From Asticcacaulis endophyticus (GTDB taxonomy: Bacteria > Pseudomonadota > Alphaproteobacteria > Caulobacterales > Caulobacteraceae): a DNA stretch of 64,000 bases. The stretch is taken from NCBI RefSeq assembly GCF_014652575.1, contig NZ_BMZB01000001.1, forward strand, positions 62,001 to 126,000, given 5' to 3'. Below, in pieces: positions 1-8,634 of the stretch. Numbering within the stretch: the first letter of the stretch is position 1; each line of letters opens with the position of its first letter. The notes beneath the pieces were generated by a model. That model did not search any database and was not told the DNA's origin. It was given only the letters and a program-made list of their open reading frames with translations. The translations under genes were made by a program, and so were the position numbers.

Positions 1-81
1 AAGGATGTTGGTGCGACCGGCGTGTTCAGCGACTGGCCCGCCACGGTCAGCTATTATGCCAGTTGCCAGGGACTGAGATAG
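1..81 (+). CDS. C-terminal end of a glycerophosphodiester phosphodiesterase-like protein (partial)
   Basis: An open frame enters from the left edge and ends at TAG 79-81, giving 26 residues. The segment DVGATGVFSDWPATV followed by YYA resembles the last strand and helix of GDPD-family TIM barrels (G-V-D-G-[VI]-F-[ST]-D-[FW]-P). These enzymes hydrolyse glycerophosphodiesters to glycerol-3-phosphate and an alcohol. Only the tail is visible, so catalytic residues, length and start cannot be judged. The next gene starts 61 bp downstream on the same strand. The family call rests on this short motif alone. Confidence 0.5.
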   Translation, partial: KDVGATGVFSDWPATVSYYASCQGLR

Positions 82-142
82 CCCTTGGCCTGAGCCGCCC
101 CGTCATGCTTCAATTGGCAGGCAGACTCAGAGGGGTAGCAGG

Positions 143-1942
143 ATGACAGGCGGCAAAAGGCTAAAGGTTAAGGGGCTCGCCTTTATGGCTATGGTGATGG
201 TCAGCGGTCACGCCTGGGCCAAGCCGCCCAAGCCTGCGGATCTGATCCTCACCAACGGCAAAATCTATACGGCCAATGCCAGCGATGCCGTCACTGAGGC
301 CATGGCCATTACCGATGGCCGGATTGTATATGTCGGCAATCCTACGGACGCCAAAGCGTTTGCGGGTAAGGCCACCCGCACACTCGACCTGAAGGGGCGC
401 TTTGTCATGCCCGGCCTGATCGACGGGCATATGCATCCGCAGTCGGGTGGGCTGCGCACATTGGGTTGCAACCTCAACTATGAGCGCCTGACGCAGGCCG
501 CGTTTCTGGCGCGGATAGAGGCCTGTCTCGGCGCGGAAAACACAGCCAAACCCGATCAGTGGCTGACGGTGATCAACTGGTTTCAGCAAGACATGATCCC
601 GACCGGCTATGCGCCGACCCGGCACGATCTGGACACTCTAAAAACTCAGCGCCCGGTGATGGTACGCTCATCGTTCGGCCATTCTATTCTGGTCAATTCG
701 CGCGCGCTTGAGCTGGCAAGCATCACCCGCGCCACCGCCGATCCCAAGGACGGTAAGATTGTCCGCGACGATAAGGGTGAGGCGACCGGCCTGCTGGAAG
801 AGGGCGCGCAAGGATTGGTACGCGCGCTGATCCCGCCGCCGGATGCCGCCACCAACCTTAAGGCCGCACAGATTGTGCTTAAAATTATGAACGCACAGGG
901 GATCACCAGCTTTCTGGATGTCTATACAGATCCGGAGACGCTCACGGCCTATACGACGATTTATAAGGCGAACGAATTGACGGCGCGGGCAGCCTTTGGG
1001 GTGCTAATCGATCCGGTCGAAGGCTATGATGCCGATAAGGCCGTGAATGAAGTCCTGCGCCAGAAAAAACAGTATGAACAGGCAGCCTTTGGTGCGGCAC
1101 CCGGCCTGCGCATCCACACCGCCAAGCTGTTTCTGGATGGGGTGATCGCCGCCCCCGCTTTTACCGGCGTGATGGTTGAGCCCTATTTCGTCAATAGCGG
1201 CACTGCGGATAAGCCCATGTGGCGCCCCGGCGATCACCGCGGGCCTGTGCCTTATTTCACCGCCGCACAGTTGGAAACGACTCTGCTGAAGCTGACCGAG
1301 GCGGGCATTGATGCCCATATGCACGCCGACGGTGATGGCGCGGTCAGACAGGCGCTGGATGCCATAGACGCGGTGCGCAAAGAACTTCCGCAGGCCGATA
1401 TGCGCCCCGCCATCGCCCATGCTGAGATCGTCGATCCGGCCGATTTTGCGCGTTTCAAAGCGCTTAACGCCCTGCCGGTTTTGTCGTTCCAGTGGCAGAA
1501 ACCGGCGGCGGACACGATCGAAGCCCTGCGCGACTATATGGGTCCCTATCGCCACGCCATCGTCGAGCCGGCGGGCCTTCTGGAGATTTACGGTGCCACG
1601 ATCGTCTACGGCAGCGACTGGCCCGTCGATGCGCTCAATCCGTGGTTCGCCCTCAAAGTCGGCCTGACCCGTACCGCCAGCCCAGCCGATGCCGCCAAAT
1701 ATCCCGGTCGCTTAGGCATAGATCCGGGCCTGAGCCTGACGACCGCGCTAAAGGCCATGACCATAAATGCCGCCTACAGCCTGCGGGCCGAGACCACCAC
1801 CGGATCGCTGGAGGTCGGGAAATTCGCCGATCTGATCGTGCTCGACCGCGACCTGTTGGCCATCGCCCCTGACGATATCGCGGACACCAAAGTGCTGATG
1901 ACTATGGTTGGCGGCAAGGTGGTTTACGAGGCCGCAAAATAA
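143..1942 (+). CDS. Exported YtcJ-like metal-dependent amidohydrolase
   Basis: 599 aa. An N-terminal signal peptide (basic start, hydrophobic residues about 11-22, AWA cleavage motif near 24-26) predicts export. The amidohydrolase_3 fold is shown by GLIDGHMHPQ (His96, His98 metal pair), the later DAHMHADGDG and HAEIVDP segments with further ligand histidines, and YGSDWPVD with the catalytic-site Asp. These enzymes hydrolyse amide or similar C-N bonds; the substrate cannot be read from sequence. The start is supported by GGGGTAGCAGG just upstream of ATG 143. It converges on a TonB-dependent receptor gene across a shared terminator. A link with the neighbouring peptide-degrading locus is only inferred from position. 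Confidence 0.85.
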   Translation: MTGGKRLKVKGLAFMAMVMVSGHAWAKPPKPADLILTNGKIYTANASDAVTEAMAITDGRIVYVGNPTDAKAFAGKATRTLDLKGRFVMPGLIDGHMHPQSGGLRTLGCNLNYERLTQAAFLARIEACLGAENTAKPDQWLTVINWFQQDMIPTGYAPTRHDLDTLKTQRPVMVRSSFGHSILVNSRALELASITRATADPKDGKIVRDDKGEATGLLEEGAQGLVRALIPPPDAATNLKAAQIVLKIMNAQGITSFLDVYTDPETLTAYTTIYKANELTARAAFGVLIDPVEGYDADKAVNEVLRQKKQYEQAAFGAAPGLRIHTAKLFLDGVIAAPAFTGVMVEPYFVNSGTADKPMWRPGDHRGPVPYFTAAQLETTLLKLTEAGIDAHMHADGDGAVRQALDAIDAVRKELPQADMRPAIAHAEIVDPADFARFKALNALPVLSFQWQKPAADTIEALRDYMGPYRHAIVEPAGLLEIYGATIVYGSDWPVDALNPWFALKVGLTRTASPADAAKYPGRLGIDPGLSLTTALKAMTINAAYSLRAETTTGSLEVGKFADLIVLDRDLLAIAPDDIADTKVLMTMVGGKVVYEAAK

Positions 1943-1943
1943 A

Positions 1944-1972
1944 AAAAGCCGGAGGTTTCCCTCCGGCTTTTA
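1944..1972. terminator. Bidirectional rho-independent terminator
   Basis: AAAGCCGGAGG, a 3-nt TTT loop and CCTCCGGCTTT form a perfect 11-bp hairpin, with A-rich sequence on the left and T-rich sequence on the right. It lies between the converging stops at 1942 and 1976 and can terminate transcription from both sides. Confidence 0.9.
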
Positions 1973-1975
1973 TCT

Positions 1976-4702
1976 TTAGAAGCTGTAGCTGATATTGACG
2001 TAACCGCTACGCCCCACCGAGTCGTACCAGTCTGAGTTATAGTAAGGATATGACGTCCAGGTCGCGTCCTTGACCGGGGCTTTATCCAGCAGATTGTTGA
2101 TTGTCAGCGTGGCCTTCATCGCGGGCGTTACCTGCCAGATGGCCGTGGCATTATAGGTCGTATAGGCTTTGACACGCGCATCTTCGTCATAGTTCGGCAA
2201 CTTACCGATACGAACACCGGACAGGGTGATCGCCACCGGATCGAACGTCCAGCCCAGGCTGAGGTTCATTTTTTCGCGCGGGATGTAATATCCGCTGTCG
2301 ACCGCCAACTGATCAATTTCGTCGTCACCTTCAAACTGGATCGACGTGTGATTGAAGACATAGGTATAGCCGCCGGTCAGCCTGAAATCACCAAAGCGCG
2401 TCGGTGCCAGGGCATGGAAGTTAAGGTCGATACCGTCAGTCTTCTCATTCGCCTGATTGATCGGATTGATATAGACGGTCGTGACTTCGCCGTCTTCGTC
2501 GCGGGTAATGCGCGACACGGCATCCTGACAGGTCGGCGAACTGCTGTTGACCGGCGTGCCGCTGTCGGTAGAGCCAATGCGGCAATCGGCTTCGTCAGTC
2601 AGCAGCTTCTTGAGGCTCAGATCGTTGATCTGATTGTCCATATCGACATTGAAATAGTCGATCGAGATATCGAACAGACGGCTGGGCTGCCACACGAAGC
2701 CGTAATTGTAGGATTTCGATGTTTCCGGTTTGAGGTTGGTGTCGCCCTCACGCTGCTTGAGGATATCAATATCGGTGTAAGAACACTCATCATACGGAAG
2801 CCCTGCCTCAGCCGGGTCCGTCCGGCACTGATAGTAATCGGTGATCGACGGGTGAAACAGGTCAAGCTTGGCATAAAGATAATGCAGGTCCGGCGCGCGG
2901 AAGCCTGTGCCATACGCCCCACGGATCAGCAGTGAGTTAAACGGACGATATTCCAGACCAAAATTATAGGTCGTCTTACCGATATCGCGGCTGGCGAAAT
3001 TGTAGCTGTCGTGACGCGCCGCCAAACTGGCTTGCAGTGTGCTCAGGATCGGCACGGCAAATTCAACGCCCAGCGCCTTGTGGTCACGACTGCCGCTGCC
3101 GGAGGTCGCAGCATATTGGTAGTAGTAGCCAAAATTAGTCGCTTCCGCGTTCGGCGACACCGAATATTCCTGATTGTCCATCTCCGCAATGACCGCAAAG
3201 CCTACCGGCCCGGCGGGTAAGGTGAAAATCTCAGGGTGATTGAACTTAAGCGAGACGCCCTTGGTGGTCGCCTCGGCTTTTGTGCGGGCATATTCCGAGA
3301 TCGAAGCGTATTGTGCCGGTGTTAGTGCCGTGAACAGCTTGGCCGGATCAGCATTGAAAGTGTCTTCGTCAACCGGCGCGCCAAGATAGAAGGCATTGGC
3401 CTTGGCCGCGACGATCTGCGGGATCTTAATGCGTGTGCGGTAGGTTGAATAGTTCAGCGCCGCCTCATATCGCCACTGATCGCCGAACGCGCCCTTAACC
3501 CCGGTCGTCACTGACCCGGTCATGGAGTGGTTCTTGATCATGCCGTTTTCGAGGCCGCCCATTTCTTCGGGCATGAACACACGACGCCAGTCTTCAGGCT
3601 GATCGGAGAAGTTATTATAGAAATCAGAGATGCTGCCGTCAGGAAGCTGGTAACGCCAGTAGGTGACATCGTTCATCAAGGCAGTGTCAGCTACGCCAAG
3701 CTGAATGTCCGCGAACAGTTCTGTGCGGTCGCTTAAGTCATAGGTAATGGCGGTGTAACTATTGACCGCCTTACGACGCGACTGGATTGTACCGTAAGAT
3801 ACGGCCTCACTGGATGCGCAGTAATAGTCATCAAAACGATCGGTCGTCTTGGTGACCGTGCCGCCAGCCAGTTGCGTCATACCGCTACAGTCAGTACCGG
3901 CATCGGTGCCGTAGTCATCTTCGTAACGCTGAGCGACCCGAAACGGAAAACGGCTGTTGGTCGTCGGCGCATCAGCGCGCGAGTCCTGAATTTCGCGGTC
4001 AAACCCCCAGATCGGATCGCGCTCCGTGGCTTGCAAACCGAACACAACACTCAGCTTATCTTTGGTAAATCCCGTAGACAAAGACAGGTTCTGATCCGTA
4101 CCGCCGCCCTGCTCCGTCGTGCCAAGACGGTATTCAACAGTTGTTTTATCGACCTTCTTCTTAAGCTGGAAATTAACAACACCGGCAATGGCATCCGAAC
4201 CATAGATGGCGGAGGCCGACCCCGACAAAACCTCGACCTTTTCGATCATGCCGACGGGAATGTTGGACACATCCGTGAAATTGCTAAGGCCCTGATATGG
4301 CATGGGGAAGTCTGCAACACGGCGACCATTGATCATGACCAGGGTGTGGTTTGGCCCAAGACCGCGCAGATCGACCTGAGCCGCCCCCGGCGTCGTCAGC
4401 GCGCCACCGTAGGATTGCTGGCTCTGGGTCTGGCCACCGTTCTGGGTGACCGAGCGCAAAATATCCGGAACCGACGTATAGCCATTGGCCTCAATGGTAC
4501 GACTGTCGATAACGGTAACCGGCGCGGGGCCTTCTTTGCGAGTGCGCGGAATGTTGGAACCCAGCACCGTCACCGTGGTGATTTCCTCATCCGCAGCCGG
4601 TGCCGCCTCCTGCGCCACGGCGCTCAGGCTGATCAGGCTGCAACCCGCCAGCAGGCCAAATTTTACCGAAGTTCTGAACCGTCTGAAGTTTTCATTTGCC
4701 AT
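1976..4702 (-). CDS. TonB-dependent outer-membrane receptor
   Basis: 908 aa. Order: signal peptide (1-30, ending SAVAQ), a TonB-box-like stretch (EEITTVTVLGSNI), a plug domain with the usual GGAQVDLRGLGPNHTLVMINGRR and VEVLSGSASAIYGSDAIAGVVN signatures in part form, then a beta-barrel ending in the aromatic terminus YVNISYSF. It imports large substrates across the outer membrane using TonB/ExbBD energy. Start ATG 4702 has AAGGGGA upstream. The gene is divergent from the cyanophycinase-isoaspartyl peptidase fusion and shares its upstream region, so oligopeptide or cyanophycin-derived ligands are a reasonable inference. Plug length and lack of an N-terminal STN domain argue against a FecA-type signalling receptor. 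The ligand is not provable here. Confidence 0.93.
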   Translation of the reverse strand: MANENFRRFRTSVKFGLLAGCSLISLSAVAQEAAPAADEEITTVTVLGSNIPRTRKEGPAPVTVIDSRTIEANGYTSVPDILRSVTQNGGQTQSQQSYGGALTTPGAAQVDLRGLGPNHTLVMINGRRVADFPMPYQGLSNFTDVSNIPVGMIEKVEVLSGSASAIYGSDAIAGVVNFQLKKKVDKTTVEYRLGTTEQGGGTDQNLSLSTGFTKDKLSVVFGLQATERDPIWGFDREIQDSRADAPTTNSRFPFRVAQRYEDDYGTDAGTDCSGMTQLAGGTVTKTTDRFDDYYCASSEAVSYGTIQSRRKAVNSYTAITYDLSDRTELFADIQLGVADTALMNDVTYWRYQLPDGSISDFYNNFSDQPEDWRRVFMPEEMGGLENGMIKNHSMTGSVTTGVKGAFGDQWRYEAALNYSTYRTRIKIPQIVAAKANAFYLGAPVDEDTFNADPAKLFTALTPAQYASISEYARTKAEATTKGVSLKFNHPEIFTLPAGPVGFAVIAEMDNQEYSVSPNAEATNFGYYYQYAATSGSGSRDHKALGVEFAVPILSTLQASLAARHDSYNFASRDIGKTTYNFGLEYRPFNSLLIRGAYGTGFRAPDLHYLYAKLDLFHPSITDYYQCRTDPAEAGLPYDECSYTDIDILKQREGDTNLKPETSKSYNYGFVWQPSRLFDISIDYFNVDMDNQINDLSLKKLLTDEADCRIGSTDSGTPVNSSSPTCQDAVSRITRDEDGEVTTVYINPINQANEKTDGIDLNFHALAPTRFGDFRLTGGYTYVFNHTSIQFEGDDEIDQLAVDSGYYIPREKMNLSLGWTFDPVAITLSGVRIGKLPNYDEDARVKAYTTYNATAIWQVTPAMKATLTINNLLDKAPVKDATWTSYPYYNSDWYDSVGRSGYVNISYSF

Positions 4703-4720
4703 TCGTCTAAATCCCCTTAG

Positions 4721-4820
4721 ATATGTACATATGCACCGTTGTGATCACGACCGTGCGCGCCCTGCGCCTATTGCCAAACTGCAAAAACTGGCCAATAAGT
4801 TGATGAATTGTGATCACAAT
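4721..4820. promoter_or_regulatory. Divergent control region with three perfect palindromes
   Basis: Between the TonB receptor (start 4702, minus) and the fusion peptidase (start 4919, plus) lie ATATGTACATAT (4721-4732), TTGTGATCAC (4739-4748; GTGATCAC core palindrome) and ATTGTGATCACAAT (4807-4820, perfect 14 bp). The two TTGTGATCAC copies are 69 bp apart centre to centre, nearly a whole number of helical turns (about 6.6). This suggests one dimeric regulator binding twice to control both genes. The regulator is unknown; the only nearby candidate is the Lrp-type protein at 8171-8614. Confidence 0.55.
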
Positions 4821-4918
4821 CTGTACGCATCTGCAAACAATATGTCCCAAGCGCGCCAATTGCGCCCCAAGTGACACATAATTGTAACATTGCGACAGAT
4901 CATTTCAGGGGATACCTC

Positions 4919-6838
4919 ATGGGGAACTGGCTCAAAGCTTTAGCGGTAGGACTTGCCGCACTCTGCGGTGCGCTGTCACCGGCCACAGCGCAGATGCCAA
5001 CTGACGCAGGCTATCAGACCTTTATCATCGGCAAAGAGACGGCCAAACGTACCGGCAAACCGACCCCCGGCGTGCTGATGAGCGGTGGCGGCGAGTGGCC
5101 CTATGAGGCGTTCCGCTGGTTTGCCAAAAAATCCGGCAACGGTCATATCGTCGTTTTGCGCGCATCAGGTACAACCAGCACTGCCGATGAGATGTACTTA
5201 AAAATCGGCGGTTTTGCCTCGATCCGCACCTTTGTGTTCCATGACCGCAAGGCCGCCTATGATCCGGTTATTCTGGCGGCGCTCAAATCCGCCGATGGTA
5301 TTTTTCTGGCGGGCGGCGATCAGGCCAACTACGTCCGGTTCTGGCGCGATACGCCGGTGCAAGCCGCGCTGAATGCCCACATCAAGGCCGGAAAGCCGAT
5401 AGGTGGCACCAGTGCGGGCCTGGCCGTGCAGGGCGAATATCTCTACGGGGCCATGGACGGCGGCAGCGTCAACAGCGCCGAAGCGCTGGCTGATCCGCTG
5501 GGGCCTGCGGTCACCATCGAAGGTGATTTCCTGCATATTCCTCAGCTTAAGGGCGTGGTCACCGACAGCCATTTCAAGGAACGCAACCGTCAGGGCCGCC
5601 TGGTCGCGTTTCTGGCCAAGGCTCAGACCAGGGCAGATAAACCTCTGGTCGGTTTAGGCATAGATGAACAGACCGTTCTGACGGTCGAAGGCGACGGCAC
5701 GGCACGCGTTTACAGCAATATCGGCGGCTATGCCTGGCTGTTTGAACCGGTCGATGCCAAAGCCGCCAAAGCCAGCACACCACTTAGCGTCGATAACATC
5801 AAAGCCACCGGCATAGGGGCCGACAGCACATTCAACGTCGTTACCCGTAAAGTGACGAAACCGGCTTTTGAAAAACGCTATACGGTCACCAATGGCGTGT
5901 TGCGTGAAAAACAGCTCTGGTCTCTGGCCATCCATGGCGGTGCTGGTGTCATCGAACGCGGCGACCTGACACCCGAAAAGGACGCCGCCTATCGCGCCAG
6001 CCTGAATGAGGCGCTGAAAACCGGCCAGGCCATTCTTGAGCGCGGCGGCACGGCCCTTAATGCGGTCGAAGCCACGGTGCGCGTACTGGAAGACAACCCC
6101 TTGTTCAACGCCGGTAAGGGCGCGGTCTTTACCGCCGAAGGTGCCAACGAACTGGATGCCGCCATCATGGACGGAGCCACCCAAAAGGCCGGGGCCGTCG
6201 CCGGTGTCACCCGCACCAAAAACCCGATTACTCTGGCCCGCCGTGTCATGGAAAAATCAGGCCGGGTCATGCTGGCGCGTGACGGTGCCGATAAATTCTC
6301 GGTCGAACAGGGGCTTGAGCAGGTCGATCCGAAATACTTCTTCACGCAGGAACGCTGGGATCAGCTTCAGGCCTGGAAACAGAAAAACATGGCCGCTGTT
6401 GATAACACGCACAAATTTGGAACCGTTGGGGCTGTGGCGCTGGATCAAAACGGCAATCTGGCGGCGGCGACCTCAACGGGCGGCCTGACCGGTAAGAAAT
6501 GGGGCCGTATCGGGGATTCGCCGATCATAGGTGCGGGCACCTATGCCAAGAACGGCGCGTGCGCGGTATCGGCGACCGGATCAGGCGAATATTTCATCCG
6601 CGAAAGTGCCGCTCGTCAGGTTTGTGATCGTGTGATCTGGAACCGTCAGGACATCGCCTCGGCCGCCTTTGATACCATCATGTCGGTCGGTGCCATCGGC
6701 GGCGACGGCGGCCTGATCGCCATGGACGCAGCCGGTGAGCCTGCCTTCGGGATCAATGATCTGGGCATGTATCGCGGTTTGGTTTCCGCGACCCAATCTG
6801 CCGCCACAGCCATCTATGCCGATGAGGTGTTGAAGTAA
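4919..6838 (+). CDS. Exported cyanophycinase (S51) - isoaspartyl peptidase (T2) fusion
   Basis: 639 aa from ATG 4919, preferred over the in-frame ATG 4871 because a clean signal peptide (MGNWLKALAVGLAAL... ending ATAQ at 25) and AGGGGATA lie there. Residues about 50-310 are a cyanophycinase-like S51 domain: GGDQ (Gln135), nucleophile elbow GGTSAG (Ser165) and D-S-H-F-K-E-R-N-R-Q-G-R (Asp216, His218, Arg222, Arg224, Arg227), matching the substrate-arginine pattern of CphB. Residues about 334-639 are an Ntn-hydrolase isoaspartyl peptidase/L-asparaginase: LAIHGGAG, autocleavage/nucleophile Thr502 in HKFGTVGAVALD and the TSTGG loop. Together the domains could cut cyanophycin to beta-Asp-Arg and then to Asp plus Arg in the periplasm. 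Substrate is inferred; other isoaspartyl peptides are the alternative. Confidence 0.88.
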   Translation: MGNWLKALAVGLAALCGALSPATAQMPTDAGYQTFIIGKETAKRTGKPTPGVLMSGGGEWPYEAFRWFAKKSGNGHIVVLRASGTTSTADEMYLKIGGFASIRTFVFHDRKAAYDPVILAALKSADGIFLAGGDQANYVRFWRDTPVQAALNAHIKAGKPIGGTSAGLAVQGEYLYGAMDGGSVNSAEALADPLGPAVTIEGDFLHIPQLKGVVTDSHFKERNRQGRLVAFLAKAQTRADKPLVGLGIDEQTVLTVEGDGTARVYSNIGGYAWLFEPVDAKAAKASTPLSVDNIKATGIGADSTFNVVTRKVTKPAFEKRYTVTNGVLREKQLWSLAIHGGAGVIERGDLTPEKDAAYRASLNEALKTGQAILERGGTALNAVEATVRVLEDNPLFNAGKGAVFTAEGANELDAAIMDGATQKAGAVAGVTRTKNPITLARRVMEKSGRVMLARDGADKFSVEQGLEQVDPKYFFTQERWDQLQAWKQKNMAAVDNTHKFGTVGAVALDQNGNLAAATSTGGLTGKKWGRIGDSPIIGAGTYAKNGACAVSATGSGEYFIRESAARQVCDRVIWNRQDIASAAFDTIMSVGAIGGDGGLIAMDAAGEPAFGINDLGMYRGLVSATQSAATAIYADEVLK

Positions 6839-6854
6839 CCTGATCAGGCAGTGC

Positions 6855-8108
6855 CTAAACCTTCTCTGGCTCCGGCACCTCATCCTTATCAAGCTGGCCT
6901 TCCCATTTGGCGACGACCGCTGAGGCGACCGTATTGCCAACGACATTGGTGGCAGAGCGGCCCATATCGAGCAGGTGATCGACCGCCAGCACCAACCCGA
7001 TCCACGCTTCCGGATAACCGAAATAGGTCAGGGTCGCCATGATGACCACCAGTGACGCGCGCGGCACACCGGCTATGCCTTTTGAGGTGATGAGCAGTAA
7101 AAACAGCATGGCGATGATCTGCTGCACCGACAACTGCACGCCGTGGGCTTGCATAATGAAAATCGTCGCAAAGGTGCAGTACATCATCGAACCGTCGAGG
7201 TTAAACGAATAGCCGAGCGGCAGGACGAACGACACAATCTTGCGCGGCACGCCGGATTTCGGCAGGGCTTCCAGCAGCTTAGGGTAGGCCGCCTCACTTG
7301 ATGCCGTCGAAAACGACAACAGGGTCGCTTCGCGGATATTGCCGAACAGCCGGAACGCGACCTTGCCGGTGATCAGCAGCGCCAGCAGGAACAACAGCCC
7401 CCACAGCATCCCCAGCGACAGGTAAAACCCGCCGACAAACTTGGCATAGGTGACCAGCACCGGCAGGCCCTGCTTGGTGACGGTCGCCGCCAGAGACGCA
7501 AAGATGGCAAACGGGGCAAACTTCATGACCAGTTCGGTCACTTTCAGCATAATCTCGGCCATCTGCTCAACCAGATGCATGATCTGCGGGGCCTTGTTGT
7601 CGAGCATGCTGACCGCCGTGCCGACAAAGACGGCAAACACCACGATCTGCAAAATCTCGTTCTTGGCCATGGCATCGATGATCGACGATGGCACCAGATG
7701 AGAGATAAAGCCGGAAACGCTGAAGGTCGTGGCCGTAGGCGCTGTCAGCCCCTCACCCGCGGCGGCGGCCATCTGGGCCATTTCCGCGCCCGGCTGAAGC
7801 CATTCGACCATGAGAATGCCCATGATCAACGATACGACCGAGGCCCCTAAGAACCAGGCCATGGTCTTGGCACCGATGCGCCCGACGGCGGCTGCGTCTT
7901 CCATGTGGCCAATCCCGGCCACCAGCGTCGTCAGCACTAAGGGGGCGATGATCATCTTGATCAGGCGCAGGAAAATGTCGGTAATGGTCTTGAAGGTCTC
8001 AAGCGCGGTGGCGGTATCGGCCTCGCCCAGATACTGATTGCAGTAATAGCCAACCCCGACGCCCAGAACCATGGACGCCACCACAAACAGCGCAAACTTG
8101 TTTTTCAC
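6855..8108 (-). CDS. Dicarboxylate/amino-acid:cation symporter (DAACS, GltP/DctA-like)
   Basis: 417 aa from GTG 8108, chosen because GGGAG sits 7 nt upstream; the longer in-frame start at 8129 is a TTG without a ribosome site. Multiple membrane segments, the serine-rich hairpin SFSTASSEAAYPKLLE, and LPLGYSFNLDGSMMYCTFA are signatures of the glutamate/aspartate/C4-dicarboxylate symporter family. It acts in the inner membrane and uses H+ or Na+. It is the last gene of a minus-strand run after an Lrp regulator, and converges (16 bp between stops) on the fusion peptidase. Aspartate from that enzyme, or an acidic lysine-pathway intermediate, are both plausible cargoes. Confidence 0.9.
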   Translation of the reverse strand: MKNKFALFVVASMVLGVGVGYYCNQYLGEADTATALETFKTITDIFLRLIKMIIAPLVLTTLVAGIGHMEDAAAVGRIGAKTMAWFLGASVVSLIMGILMVEWLQPGAEMAQMAAAAGEGLTAPTATTFSVSGFISHLVPSSIIDAMAKNEILQIVVFAVFVGTAVSMLDNKAPQIMHLVEQMAEIMLKVTELVMKFAPFAIFASLAATVTKQGLPVLVTYAKFVGGFYLSLGMLWGLLFLLALLITGKVAFRLFGNIREATLLSFSTASSEAAYPKLLEALPKSGVPRKIVSFVLPLGYSFNLDGSMMYCTFATIFIMQAHGVQLSVQQIIAMLFLLLITSKGIAGVPRASLVVIMATLTYFGYPEAWIGLVLAVDHLLDMGRSATNVVGNTVASAVVAKWEGQLDKDEVPEPEKV

Positions 8109-8170
8109 GAACGACTCCCGACACTTCAATCATTAACCGTGGCATATAACCGATTACAGGCGCAACGGTT

Positions 8171-8614
8171 TTATCGCTCCAGTTTAGTCGCCAGTATCAC
8201 CGAGGTCGTGGTCCGCTCAACCCCCTCCAACGCTCCGATACGGTCCAGCAAATCATTCAATTCGACACTGTCCGCCGCCTCAACCATAACGATGACATCG
8301 TAGACGCCGCTGATGGCGTGGATGGCGCTGATTTCCGGGATTTCAGCCAGTTCGACCGCCACCTGCGCGTTGAATTTCGGCAGGCATTTGATCATGACAT
8401 GAGCGCGCATGCGGGCCTTGGAAAAGGCGGCCCCTAACCTGACCGTATATCCGGCAATAATGCCGTCGGTTTCAAAGCGCTCCAGCCGCGTATAGACCTG
8501 AGTGCGCGGAATATCGAGCTCCTTGGCCAGATGCGAGATACCGTGGCGCGAATCTTCACGCAGCATGGCCAGAAGCTTTCGGTCCGTCTCATCCAGTTTC
8601 AGCGCGTCGGTCAT
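8171..8614 (-). CDS. Lrp/AsnC-family transcriptional regulator
   Basis: 147 aa. N-terminal winged HTH (LDETDRKLLAMLREDSR; GISHLAKELDIPRTQVYTRLERFE, residues about 8-52) followed by an RAM effector-binding domain (about 70-145). Family length is typical. Such proteins usually sense an amino acid and control its uptake or catabolism. Start ATG 8614 has GGAGAGGG upstream. It sits 20 bp after the TPP-enzyme gene and upstream of the symporter on the same strand, so a role in controlling this catabolic run and the symporter is inferred. It could also bind the TTGTGATCAC palindromes near 4.8 kb. Confidence 0.9.
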   Translation of the reverse strand: MTDALKLDETDRKLLAMLREDSRHGISHLAKELDIPRTQVYTRLERFETDGIIAGYTVRLGAAFSKARMRAHVMIKCLPKFNAQVAVELAEIPEISAIHAISGVYDVIVMVEAADSVELNDLLDRIGALEGVERTTTSVILATKLER

Positions 8615-8634
8615 GGGGCCCTCTCCATGCCAAC

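Noticed and set aside
3872-4720. 282-aa plus-strand open frame opposite the TonB receptor
   Set aside because: Antisense shadow of a well-supported gene; no ribosome site, no recognisable fold, and the arginine-rich composition is typical of high-GC complement frames.
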